NCBI GenBank assembly: GCA_963844255.1
Contig: CAWJNP010000008.1
Coordinates: 8,317 to 72,316 of the forward strand
Direction: 5' to 3'
Length of the DNA stretch: 64,000 bases
From: SZAS-79 sp963844255
GTDB lineage: Bacteria; Pseudomonadota; Gammaproteobacteria; Burkholderiales; SG8-39
Under the pieces are notes generated by a model, which saw nothing but the letters and a program-made list of their open reading frames with translations, was not told where the DNA came from and ran no database searches. Made by a program: the position numbers and the translations under genes. The stretch's first letter is position 1, and each line of letters starts with the position of its first letter. This document shows, in pieces, positions 45,722 through 53,315 of the stretch.

Positions 45722-45775
45722 GCCGGTTCTTTGGCAGGTCCGACAGGTTGGGTGACGAAAACCGGAGGATCGCAC

Positions 45776-46183
45776 ATGTTCGTACCGAAGAAGACCGTGG
45801 GGCAGATGGTGACCGAGGCGCAGGCGCGCATCGAGAATCTGACGAATGCGCAGTTGCAGGCGGAGATCGAGCGCGGCGAGGTGCAGGTGGTGGATATCCG
45901 CGACGTGCGCGAGCGCCAGAGCCTCGGCTGGATACCCGGCTCGTTTCACGTGCCGCGCGGGATGCTCGAATTCTGGCTGGACCCGACCTCGAAGTACTAC
46001 AGCGCCAAGGTCGATCCGGAAAAACGCATCGTGCTCCACTGCGCCGGCGGCCACCGTTCGGCGCTCGCCGCCGTGGTGCTGCTCGACATGGGGTTCCCCA
46101 ACGTGGCCCACCTCGAGCCCGGTTTCAACGGCTGGGCCGCGGCCGGCTTGCCTGTGGAAGGCGCCAAGCCGAAGCCCGCCTGA
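45776..46183 (+). CDS. Rhodanese-like domain protein
   Basis: 135 residues with one rhodanese domain (about 20-125). The active-site loop is LHCAGGHRSA, with the catalytic Cys, and the CH2A-like strand is QVVDIRDVRERQ. GFPNVAHLEPGFNGWAAAGLPV is the typical ending. A sulfurtransferase carrying persulfide sulfur, cytoplasmic. Start at 45776 (MFVPKK) is chosen because GGAGGA lies 6 nt upstream; earlier ATG has none. Monocistronic, convergent with phaB. Confidence 0.9.
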   Translation: MFVPKKTVGQMVTEAQARIENLTNAQLQAEIERGEVQVVDIRDVRERQSLGWIPGSFHVPRGMLEFWLDPTSKYYSAKVDPEKRIVLHCAGGHRSALAAVVLLDMGFPNVAHLEPGFNGWAAAGLPVEGAKPKPA

Positions 46184-46198
46184 TCTACCCCGCTTGAC

Positions 46199-46936
46199 CT
46201 ACCCCATATGCAGGCCGCCGTTGCAGCTGAAGTCTGCGCCGGTGGTAAAGCCCGAATCCTCACCCGCGAGCCAGGCCACGATCGCCGCGATTTCCTCGGG
46301 CGTGCCCAGGCGCTTGACCGGTATCGTGGCAACGATCTTTTCCAGGATCTCGGGCTTGATGGCGCGGACCATGTCGGTGCCGATGTAGCCGGGGCTGACA
46401 GTGTTTACGGTCACGCCCTTGGCGGCCATTTCCTGTGCCAGTGCCATGGTGAAACCGTGCATGCCCGCCTTGGCCGCCGAGTAGTTGGTCTGGCCGGCCT
46501 GGCCCTTTTCGCCGTTGACCGACGAGATCTGGATGATACGGCCCCAGCCGCGCGCGACCATGTCGGCCACGACCTGCTTGGTCACGTTGAACATGCTGGT
46601 GAGGTTGGTGTTGATCACCGCGTCCCAGTCATCGCGCGTCATCTTGAGGAACATGCGGTCACGTGTGATGCCCGCATTGTTGACCAGGATGTCGATCGGC
46701 CCGTGCGCTTCCTTGGCTTTCGCGAATGCATCGACCGTTGAGTCCCACTCGGCCACGTTGCCGACCGAGGCATCGAAGGTGAATCCCAGCGCCTTCTGTT
46801 CATCGATCCACTTCTTCCAGTCGCGGCTCGGGCCGCAACCTGCGATCACGTCGAAGCCTTCCTTGTGCAGGCGCTGGCAGATCGCGGTTCCGATGCCGCC
46901 CATGCCGCCGGTCACGTAAGCTGTTTTCTTTGCCAT
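46199..46936 (-). CDS. phaB: Acetoacetyl-CoA reductase (PhaB-type SDR)
   Basis: 245-residue short-chain dehydrogenase. NADPH-binding TGGMGGIGTAI (10-20), NNAGITRD, catalytic Ser-Tyr-Lys in QISSVNGEKGQAGQTNYSAAKAG, and SPGYIGTDM are present. SVNGEKGQAGQTNYSAAKAG and the FDV.AGCGP segment in place of the FabG Arg-rich strand are typical of PhaB. It makes (R)-3-hydroxybutyryl-CoA for polyhydroxybutyrate. GGAGGAAA lies 5 nt before the ATG. No phaA or phaC is adjacent. The upstream side is an IS fragment only 22 nt away, so its promoter must lie in or near IS-derived DNA. Confidence 0.92.
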   Translation of the reverse strand: MAKKTAYVTGGMGGIGTAICQRLHKEGFDVIAGCGPSRDWKKWIDEQKALGFTFDASVGNVAEWDSTVDAFAKAKEAHGPIDILVNNAGITRDRMFLKMTRDDWDAVINTNLTSMFNVTKQVVADMVARGWGRIIQISSVNGEKGQAGQTNYSAAKAGMHGFTMALAQEMAAKGVTVNTVSPGYIGTDMVRAIKPEILEKIVATIPVKRLGTPEEIAAIVAWLAGEDSGFTTGADFSCNGGLHMG

Positions 46937-46958
46937 GCTGGTTTCCTCCAGGTTGAGC

Positions 46959-47519
46959 CTCGGGTTCGAGATCGTCGATGCGACACTGATCGCGGCGCCG
47001 CCCTCGACCAAAAACGCAGAGGGCAAGCGCGACCCCGAGATGCACCAGAGTAAGAAGGGCAACCAATGGCACTTTGGCATGAAGCTGCACATCGGCGTGG
47101 ACAGCCAGAGCGGTCTGATCCACAGCGCGAGCGTCACCGCCGGCAACGTGCATGACAGTAAGGAACTGCCCAACCTGCTGCATGGCGGGGAGACCCGGCT
47201 CTACGGCGACAGCGCCTACCGGGGCAAGAAGCTGCGCGAGCAGATCAAAGGCATCGCGCCCAGGGCGAAAGACTTCACCAACAAGCCGGCAGCCAGGAGC
47301 CGGCCCTTGACCGATGCGGATAGGCAAACCAATCGGCGCAAGTCGAGCGTACGTTCCAAGGTCGAGCATCCGTTCCTCACGCTCAAGCGCCTCTGGGGCT
47401 TTGCCAAGGTGCGCTATCGTGGCCTGGCCAAGAACGCCAATCGCGCGTTCGCAATGCTGGCTTTGATCAATCTGAGCAAATGGGGACGACCACTCACAGG
47501 ACAGGTGCGTCCAGCGTGA
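46959..47519 (+). pseudogene. IS5-family transposase, 5'-truncated remnant
   Basis: About 185 residues matching the C-terminal half of IS5-type DDE transposases: VDATLIAAPPSTKN, DPEMHQSKKGNQWHFGMKLHIGVD, YGDSAYRGKK, and SKVEHPFLTLKRLWGFAKVRYRGLAKN. The DDE residues seem to be there (VDAT, GDSA, VEHP), but the N-terminal 130 or so residues are missing, with no promoter or terminal inverted repeat seen on the left. It abuts phaB on the other strand. Not able to move by itself. Confidence 0.85.
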
Positions 47520-47765
47520 GCGAAATGCAGAGAAGCACCCCGATTTCTCTCTCAAAATCGCCTTCATTTTGATGAAACTTTCGTTCAATTCAAAAATCCA
47601 ACGGAATCGCGTACGTCTGTTGCCTCATGCGTCAGCTTGATCAGTGATTCCCTAAACCAGATTCTGCATCGATTGCGCGTTGCTGCAGCGCAGTTTTCGC
47701 CGATGCGAGACAATGCGTTGCAGCGGGTTGCGAACACCAACCGGGACGAGGAGGCCGGAGCAGAC

Positions 47766-48590
47766 ATGAGCAGACTTTCCTACGGACTCACGGCGGTCTC
47801 GATCGTCGCGGCGCTCGGGGCGGGTACCTGGTACTGGCTGGACCAGTCGGCAGCGCCGAAATCACCGCCACCGCCGCCGCCCGCTGTGGCTGCAAAACCA
47901 CCTGCGCCACCGCCGACACCAGCCGGTCCGCAGATCGCGCATCCGATCGAAGCCGCCGCGCCGGTCGCGCTTCCGGCGCTCGCCGAATCCGATGCGTTTG
48001 TCAGCGAAGCACTGATCGGGCTGCTCGGCAACAAGGCCGTGCTGTCTCTGCTGCAAACCGACGGATTCGTGCGCCGCGTGGTGGCCACGGTGGACAACCT
48101 CGCCCGCCCGCATGCAGCCGTGCGCCTGTGGCCGGTCAATCCCATGGCAGGGCGGTTCACGGTCACACCCGACAACATCATCAAGCCGAACAATGACGAA
48201 CGTTACACGCCGTTCGTCCTGCTGGTCGAATCGGTGGACCCGGCGCGCGCTGTCGCGCTGTACGTCCGCCTGTATCCGCTCTTCCAGCGCGCCTATGTCG
48301 AACTGGGCTATCCGGACGGCTATTTCAACGACCGGCTGGTGGAAGTCATCGACACGCTGCTCGCGACGCCGATTCCGCTGGGGCCGCGCAAGGTCGAACT
48401 GACGCAGATCCGGGGCGAGATCAAATCCGAGCGGCCGTGGGTGCGTTACCAGTTCTCCGATCCGGCGCTGGAGGGCTTGTCGAGCGGCCAGAAAATGCTT
48501 TTGCGCAGTGGTGCCGTGAACCAGCGGCGGCTCAAGGCGAAGCTCACCGAGTTTCGGGCGCTGGTGGCAGGCGGCACGATCCGGCGCTGA
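47766..48590 (+). CDS. DUF3014 family protein
   Basis: 274 residues. One N-terminal membrane segment (about 7-27: LTAVSIVAALGAGTWYWL), a long Pro/Ala-rich linker (30-65) and a globular periplasmic domain. LPALAESDAFVSEALIGLLG ... VRRVVATVDNLARPHAAVRLWPVNPM and AYVELGYPDGYFNDRLVEVID are features of DUF3014 proteins. No biochemical role known. No obvious operon partner. Confidence 0.85.
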   Translation: MSRLSYGLTAVSIVAALGAGTWYWLDQSAAPKSPPPPPPAVAAKPPAPPPTPAGPQIAHPIEAAAPVALPALAESDAFVSEALIGLLGNKAVLSLLQTDGFVRRVVATVDNLARPHAAVRLWPVNPMAGRFTVTPDNIIKPNNDERYTPFVLLVESVDPARAVALYVRLYPLFQRAYVELGYPDGYFNDRLVEVIDTLLATPIPLGPRKVELTQIRGEIKSERPWVRYQFSDPALEGLSSGQKMLLRSGAVNQRRLKAKLTEFRALVAGGTIRR

Positions 48591-48714
48591 AGAAGGCCTC
48601 GGCCGGCGCCCTGAATCGTGGAACGATCGGGGCGCTTTGCCTGTCCGATGTATGCTGTGCTCATCCGGGCCGGCAAGGCCACTGTTGTACTCAACCCATC
48701 ATCGGAGGTAGATC

Positions 48715-49098
48715 ATGCCCATCCTGGCGTTCAGCAAGGCCGGTGACCCGAGTACGCTCGACGACACACGGATTTCCAGCACGGCTGTCCGATACGTCGA
48801 ACCGACGCGGCAGGGACAACCCGGAAAGACGGTCATCCACGTTCTCGGTCAGGGCGAAAACGGGCTCGTGGTCATGGAAGCGCTCGACGTGGTGGTCGGG
48901 GCGATCGAAGGCCTGATCGCCGCACCGCGCCACTATTCCGGCGCGCAACCGGAAGACGGGGGAAGCACGGTGTTCATTGCACCGGCCAACGTCAGTCATC
49001 TGCGGCCGAACAATCCGTCGAAGCGTGACTTCTGGTCCGTGCTCTTCATCGACGGTACCGAACTGCGCATCGTCGACCCGCTGCCCGTCGGGCTGTGA
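48715..49098 (+). CDS. Conserved-looking protein of unknown function
   Basis: 127 residues, soluble, no signal peptide or recognised domain. GGAGG lies 6 nt before the ATG and codon use matches the neighbours, so it looks real. It has a mixed beta-strand pattern (KTVIHVLGQGENGLVVMEALDVVV, DFWSVLFIDGTELRIVDPLP). Its stop overlaps the GTG of the next gene (GTGA), pointing to co-translation with the YkgJ-type cysteine-cluster protein. Confidence 0.75.
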   Translation: MPILAFSKAGDPSTLDDTRISSTAVRYVEPTRQGQPGKTVIHVLGQGENGLVVMEALDVVVGAIEGLIAAPRHYSGAQPEDGGSTVFIAPANVSHLRPNNPSKRDFWSVLFIDGTELRIVDPLPVGL

Positions 49099-49409
49099 TC
49101 CCGGCGGTTGAGCCTGCAGGCGCACCGGGGGTCACCTGCACGGCGTGCCGCGCCTGCTGCTGCCGCCTGGAAGTGATCCTCATGGGCGAAGATGACATCC
49201 CGGAACGGTATACGCACACGGATCGCTGGGGTGGACAGGTGATGGCGCGGCTGGAGGACGGCTGGTGCGCGGCCCTCGACCGCGAAACAATGCGCTGCGG
49301 CATCTATGCGCGCCGTCCCGGGGTGTGCCGCGACTATGCGATGGGTGGGGACGACTGTCTGGTAGAGCGCGCGAAATCCGGGTTCACCATCGCATTGCGC
49401 GCTGTTTAG
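49095..49409 (+). CDS. YkgJ-family cysteine-cluster (CxxCxxCC) protein
   Basis: 104 residues. The N-terminal CTACRACCC cluster with C-terminal CAALDRETMRCGIYARRPGVCRDY fits the YkgJ/Fli-B-like CxxCxxCC family, likely binding zinc or an Fe-S cluster. GTG start overlaps the previous stop. Its TAG lies at 49407-49409, overlapping the convergent rdgC stop (TAA on the minus strand). Confidence 0.86.
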   Translation: MIPAVEPAGAPGVTCTACRACCCRLEVILMGEDDIPERYTHTDRWGGQVMARLEDGWCAALDRETMRCGIYARRPGVCRDYAMGGDDCLVERAKSGFTIALRAV

Positions 49410-50311
49410 CCGCGGGGTTTTTCGCCACCCAGTGCAACGACGAGGTCGGCCAGAAGCAGTGAGAGTTCGCCGGTCATCAGCGCGAAGTCAATCTCGAATT
49501 TTTCGTCTTCATCGGCTTCGTTGTCCTCGCCTTCTTCGCGCTTGAGGATGTCGAGGAACGCGAGACGTTTGACCTGGAGTGTCTCGGTCAGTACGAAGGA
49601 AATCCGGTCGTTCCAGGTCATCCCCATGCGCACGACGGTCTTTCCAGCCGCGAGGTGGTCGCGGATGTCGCGACCGGCCAGGTCGTGGCGCGCGTAGCGC
49701 ACAGTGGCCTTGCTGGCATCGGCCGCGCGCAGTTCGAGGTCCTGGTCGATCGTGAATTTTCCGGGAATGCTGCCGCTGGCGAGCCATTCGGCCATCGCCG
49801 AAGCCGGAGAGCGCTGCGTCTCCAGTCGCGTGGCGGGCAAGTCGTCTTCGGCGCGGCGCAGCGTTTCCATGAACTGCTCGGCCTTCGCATCGGCGGCCGC
49901 ATCCACCGCGAGCCAGCGGTTCTTCGCGTCGATCCAGCCCCAGGTAATCCGGCGCCGGCTGAGTGCGCGGGGCAGCAGCTCCCCCGTGACCTGTTCGCGC
50001 AGGTCGCGCATCTGCTTCCTGCCCACCGGATGCACCTGCCGGAGCGCGAGTTCGGCGGCGCGTTCTTCGGTCACCTGTCGTATCACCGAGGCAGGCAGGA
50101 GCTTCTGTTCAATGCCGAGTGCCAGCAGCCACTGCTGGTTCTGCTGGTGGAGGTAGACCTCCTCGTCGCGCGGGCAGGTCCAGCCGCGGCTTTCCATCTG
50201 GAAACTGCCGCAGGGTGTCAGTTGCTGGGCTGCGAGCTTGCGCTCGAGCGCGTCGGCCGTGACCGGCCATGCTGAAGGCAGACGATGGAGTACGAGGTTC
50301 TTGAGCCACAT
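49406..50311 (-). CDS. rdgC: Recombination-associated protein RdgC
   Basis: 301 residues, usual length. RdgC is a nucleoid-associated ring-forming DNA-binding protein that limits RecA. Starts MWLKNLVLHRL (typical MWFKNLxxYRL). Conserved segments are GWTCPRDEEVYLHQQNQQWLLALGIEQKLLPASVI, LRQVHPVGRKQMRDLREQVTGELLPRALSRRRITWGWID, and a C-terminal TWNDRISFVLTETLQVKRLAFLDI. Downstream of the PAS-HD-GYP gene on the same strand, with about 106 nt between them. Confidence 0.96.
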   Translation of the reverse strand: MWLKNLVLHRLPSAWPVTADALERKLAAQQLTPCGSFQMESRGWTCPRDEEVYLHQQNQQWLLALGIEQKLLPASVIRQVTEERAAELALRQVHPVGRKQMRDLREQVTGELLPRALSRRRITWGWIDAKNRWLAVDAAADAKAEQFMETLRRAEDDLPATRLETQRSPASAMAEWLASGSIPGKFTIDQDLELRAADASKATVRYARHDLAGRDIRDHLAAGKTVVRMGMTWNDRISFVLTETLQVKRLAFLDILKREEGEDNEADEDEKFEIDFALMTGELSLLLADLVVALGGEKPRG

Positions 50312-50417
50312 ATCGGAGAGAAAAAGCGACGGAGTATACGTGCCTGGGGAGAATATCCATGCACGGTTTTATTGCTGGCGCCGCCGAACTGCCCCCGCGA
50401 GTCCGTGCGCGGGGCTC

Positions 50418-51872
50418 TCAGCTCGACAGTTCGTATCCCCTGGAGAACACCGCTTCGCACGCATCCGTCGCGTCCGGGTCGTACGCGGTGCTTCGGCCGC
50501 GCCGGATCTCCTCCAGCGCGCGGTCCGCGCCGAGTGCCGGGCGATAGGGGCGGTGTGAGGACATCGCCTCCATGACATCGGCGACCGCCAGGATGCGTGC
50601 TTCCTGGAGGATGGCGTCGCCCTTGAGGCCCTGCGGATAGCCGCTGCCGTCTATGCGCTCGTGGTGCTGTTGCGCGGCCAGCGCGACGGGCCAGGGGAAG
50701 TCCACGCCCTTCAGGATCTCGAAGCTCTGGTCTGCATGGCCCTTCACGAGCTCGAACTCGGGGCGCGTCAGGCGCGTGGGTTTGGAGAGCAGTTCTGCCG
50801 GGATGCCCATCTTGCCCACGTCGTGCAGGTAGCCCGCGATGCGTATGCCTTCGATCCGGTTGTCGTTCAACCCAAGCTCCGCGCCGATCGTTGCTGCGAG
50901 CTCACCCACGCGCCGTTCGTGTCCCTGGGTGTAGGGGTCGCGCATCTCGCCGATCAGCGAGACCACCTCGATCGTGCTCTGCATCGCGCGCTCGAGTGCC
51001 TGCACGTAGCGGTGGATGGAAATTTCGGCGTGGACCTTCTCGGTGATGTCCTGGATCACGCCGACGATCACGGACTTGTTTCCGACCCGCGCCATCGTCC
51101 CGTGCACGCCGACATCGACGATCGAGCCGTCCTTGCGACGGCCGCGGAATTCGTATTTGACGGAGGCCACCTCGCGGTCGGTGCGCCTGCGGATGTTTTC
51201 GGCGACCCTGGCGCGGTCGTCTTCCGCCACCAGTTCGGTGACCGCCATGCCCTGGATCTCCTCCGGCGTATAGCCGAAGATCTGTCCCATGCGCGCATTG
51301 ACGAAGGTGAACTCGCCCTGGTCGACCACGTAGATGCCGAAGATCGACTGTTCGATCAGCGCAAGGGCAACCTCCTCCTCGGCGAACAGCCGGTGCTCGC
51401 GCGCGCGGTCCGTGTTCGTGGCGGCGGATTGTTCGTGGACCAGTGCGATGACGAAATCTCCGGCACGGCTGCGCGGGTCGCCCTTGCTGAGGTCGACTTC
51501 GACGCCGATCACCGAGCCGTCCTTGCGTACCAGCCGTTGCCACATGCGCTCGTGGCCGCCGGGCAGCCTGTCCACGCGGCGCAGCATGTCGTTGCATCCG
51601 GTGCGGTCGGCCGGATGGCAGATCTGCCGCCAGTTCAGGTGCGTGAGTTCTTCGCGGGTGTAGCCCAGCAGTGAGCAGAAGCGGTCGTTGACGCGTATCC
51701 ATTCACGGCTGCGCGCGTTCATGATCGCGACGCCGACGAAGGGCATCTCCATCAGCAGGCACATCCATTTCGGATCGTGCGCGCTTGCCCCACGACGGCC
51801 CGTCGACCTTTCCGACTTTCGCCGGTCGGGCTGGCGCCCTTCCACCGGCAGTTTCAATGATCGCGTATGCAT
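50418..51872 (-). CDS. PAS-PAS-HD-GYP cyclic-di-GMP phosphodiesterase-like sensor
   Basis: 484 residues, no membrane segment. First PAS about 30-145, second PAS with PAC about 160-285 (VDQGEFTFVNARMGQIFGYTPEEIQGM), then HD-GYP about 300-480 with GYLHDVGKMGIP, HHERIDGSGYPQGL and ILAVADVMEAM. The metal-binding HD and the GYP motif are intact. It would hydrolyse c-di-GMP in response to a PAS signal. The ATG at 51872 has AGGGAG before it; a TTG 39 nt upstream lacks support. Complements the GGDEF/EAL protein at the window start. Confidence 0.92.
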   Translation of the reverse strand: MHTRSLKLPVEGRQPDRRKSERSTGRRGASAHDPKWMCLLMEMPFVGVAIMNARSREWIRVNDRFCSLLGYTREELTHLNWRQICHPADRTGCNDMLRRVDRLPGGHERMWQRLVRKDGSVIGVEVDLSKGDPRSRAGDFVIALVHEQSAATNTDRAREHRLFAEEEVALALIEQSIFGIYVVDQGEFTFVNARMGQIFGYTPEEIQGMAVTELVAEDDRARVAENIRRRTDREVASVKYEFRGRRKDGSIVDVGVHGTMARVGNKSVIVGVIQDITEKVHAEISIHRYVQALERAMQSTIEVVSLIGEMRDPYTQGHERRVGELAATIGAELGLNDNRIEGIRIAGYLHDVGKMGIPAELLSKPTRLTRPEFELVKGHADQSFEILKGVDFPWPVALAAQQHHERIDGSGYPQGLKGDAILQEARILAVADVMEAMSSHRPYRPALGADRALEEIRRGRSTAYDPDATDACEAVFSRGYELSS

Positions 51873-51936
51873 CGGCTTCTCCCTCGCCTGTGCCGCAGGC
51901 CAGCGCTTCAATTAGGCGCCTTGCGGCACTCCGATG

Positions 51937-52250
51937 CTATCCGCCAATTGGATTGCCTTGTAAAACATTGTCAGGGCTGTTTCGCAACGCCCTTATCCGA
52001 ACGTCCGCTGCATTGACGCTCCGCTTCGCGCGTCTAGCGCTTGATGTTGCGCGCCGAAGCGGATGCCGCGTCGGCAGCCGCCGCAGCGGAAATGACATGT
52101 TGCTCGGCGGCCTCATGCGCGGCACTCGCCGCGTTTCGGCACACGATTTCGGCCTTCTGCGCGGCTTGCGATGATTTGCGCGCCGCTTCGGTTGCGTGCG
52201 CGATCCGCGGCCATGAATCGCCCTGGAGCCGACAAATTCTTTTAGATTAA
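51937..52250. other. Gap with Ala-rich minus-strand open frame without a start codon
   Basis: Between the HD-GYP start and the small membrane gene. A minus-strand frame, about 52240-52033, would encode an Ala-rich helical peptide (ATEAARKSSQAAQKAEIV ... HEAAEQHVISAAAAADAASASARNIKR) ending TAG near 52035. It has no in-frame ATG, GTG or TTG near the 5' end and begins after an in-frame stop. It may be a worn small gene or chance. No RNA gene seen. Confidence 0.3.
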
Positions 52251-52292
52251 AATCACAAACCCGGCCTCTGGAGCGGGTCTCCTGTCAGTTTG

Positions 52293-52310
52293 TGTTCCGG
52301 TACCGGAACA
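52293..52310. repeat. Perfect 18-bp palindrome
   Basis: TGTTCCGGTACCGGAACA is its own reverse complement, 6 nt beyond the stop of the 52317-52502 minus-strand gene. As RNA it gives a 7-bp stem with GTAC loop. A second pair, CACAAAC (52254-52260) and GTTTGTG (52288-52294), brackets the region next to it. Either a terminator-like structure or a dimeric-protein site. Confidence 0.55.
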
Positions 52311-52316
52311 GCAGGC

Positions 52317-52502
52317 TCAATGGTTTGCGCGCCCGCCCGCCTTGTCGTCGGCCCAGGGCTGGCGGGGAATCGTCGTGCGGGCCCTGGCTTCGCGCCTGCG
52401 TTCTGCAAAGGATTTGGTGGTAAGCGCAATCATCCACCAGATCACGCCCAACGTTGCGGCGACGCCCAGCCCGACATCCACAAAAGGCAGTCCGGTTCCC
52501 AT
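52317..52502 (-). CDS. Small single-span membrane protein
   Basis: 61 residues, beginning MGTGLPFVDVGLGVAATLG. One hydrophobic span at about 7-31 (VDVGLGVAATLGVIWWMIAL), then a basic C-terminal part (AERRREARARTTIPRQ) that should face the cytoplasm. The ATG at 52502 has TGGAGAAA 5 nt upstream, much better than any upstream start. No family recognised. Flanked on both sides by genes in other orientations, so transcribed alone. Confidence 0.6.
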   Translation of the reverse strand: MGTGLPFVDVGLGVAATLGVIWWMIALTTKSFAERRREARARTTIPRQPWADDKAGGRANH

Positions 52503-52743
52503 GCTGTTTCTCCAGGTGTTTGCGGACGCAATCGCGTCCGGCGAAGGCCCATGGTCACCGCATGCCGGTCGGGCGTGCGTAAGCAATTGCTACAAGGTGT
52601 GTCTGCGGCGAGGGGGGCGTGGGGCGATCGCCAACCTGTCGGGGGCTTGTCAACCGATCGAGGCAGCGGCCGTTAAGGGTGCACAGAGGCAAAAATCCTC
52701 TGATGTTTCTTCCCGCAGTTCTTCCTACCTAAGAGAGTACCCA

Positions 52744-53133
52744 ATGAACAAAGTAATCGCGGCACTGATCGCCGGCCTGTTCGCTGTTTCGGCTTACGCC
52801 CAGACCACCCCGGCGACCCCGGCCGTTGTCAAGGCAGAAGCCAAGGCCGAGAAAGCCGACACCAAGGCAGTCAAGTCGGAAATGAAGGTCGATGCCAAAG
52901 CCGACGCGTCGGTCGCCAAGGCCGAAGCCAAGGCAGCCAAGGCCAAGAAAGCCGAGGACGCGAAAGCAGCCAAGGCCGAAGCCAAGGCAGCGAAAGCCAA
53001 GAAAGCCGAAGACGCGAAAGTCGCCAAGGCCGAAGCCAAAGCCGCCAAGGCCAAGGCAAAAGCCGGTGCCGACACCGCCGAAGTGAAAGCGGAAGGCAAG
53101 GCCGATGTGAAAGCAGCGACGGTCAAGAAGTAA
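52744..53133 (+). CDS. Exported Lys/Ala-rich repeat protein
   Basis: 129 residues. Signal peptide 1-19 (NKVIAALIAGLFAVSAYA, cut after AYA). The mature protein is nearly all Ala, Lys, Glu and Asp with an 18-residue repeat and should be a highly charged helix, perhaps coiled-coil, in the periplasm. Net charge is near neutral to basic. A 6-bp hairpin (CAGAGG/CCTCTG, 52684-52702) sits in the 5' leader, AAGAGAG is a modest ribosome site, and a strong terminator follows at 53153. Reminds of histone-H1-like or TolA-like low-complexity proteins, but the signal peptide argues against DNA binding. Function unknown. Confidence 0.82.
   Translation: MNKVIAALIAGLFAVSAYAQTTPATPAVVKAEAKAEKADTKAVKSEMKVDAKADASVAKAEAKAAKAKKAEDAKAAKAEAKAAKAKKAEDAKVAKAEAKAAKAKAKAGADTAEVKAEGKADVKAATVKK
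52912..53061 (+). repeat. 54-bp (18-residue) tandem repeat in the Lys/Ala-rich gene
   Basis: Units 52912-52965 and 52966-53019 encode (V/A)AKAEAKAAKAKKAEDAK and a partial third runs from 53020 to 53061. DNA differs by a few mostly silent changes. Slippage or recombination could alter copy number. Confidence 0.85.
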
Positions 53134-53152
53134 GCACTGAGTTTCGCTTGTC

Positions 53153-53186
53153 AAAAAGGCCGGATGCGCTTGCATCCGGCCTTTTT
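53153..53186 (+). terminator. Strong intrinsic terminator
   Basis: GGCCGGATGC (53158-53167) and GCATCCGGCC (53172-53181) form a perfect 10-bp stem with a 4-nt GCTT loop, followed by TTTTT and preceded by AAAAA, 24 nt after the stop of the Lys/Ala-rich gene. The symmetric A/T runs would let it work in both directions. It isolates this gene from hrpA. Confidence 0.93.
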
Positions 53187-53315
53187 CGTTTGGACCGGAC
53201 CATCAGACGTCGATGGTGCGCGCTGGGTGGTCCTGCTGTACGCGCACGTTGCAACCCATGCAGGGTTCGTTCCAATGAAAATCGGCGCGAGCCGACGCGG
53301 TAAAATCCGCCCCGC

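Noticed and set aside
45626..45757. A 43-codon GTG frame over the FecR-tail remnant.
   Set aside because: No Shine-Dalgarno, and the DNA similarity with the FecR gene is in another frame, which is a better explanation of this sequence.
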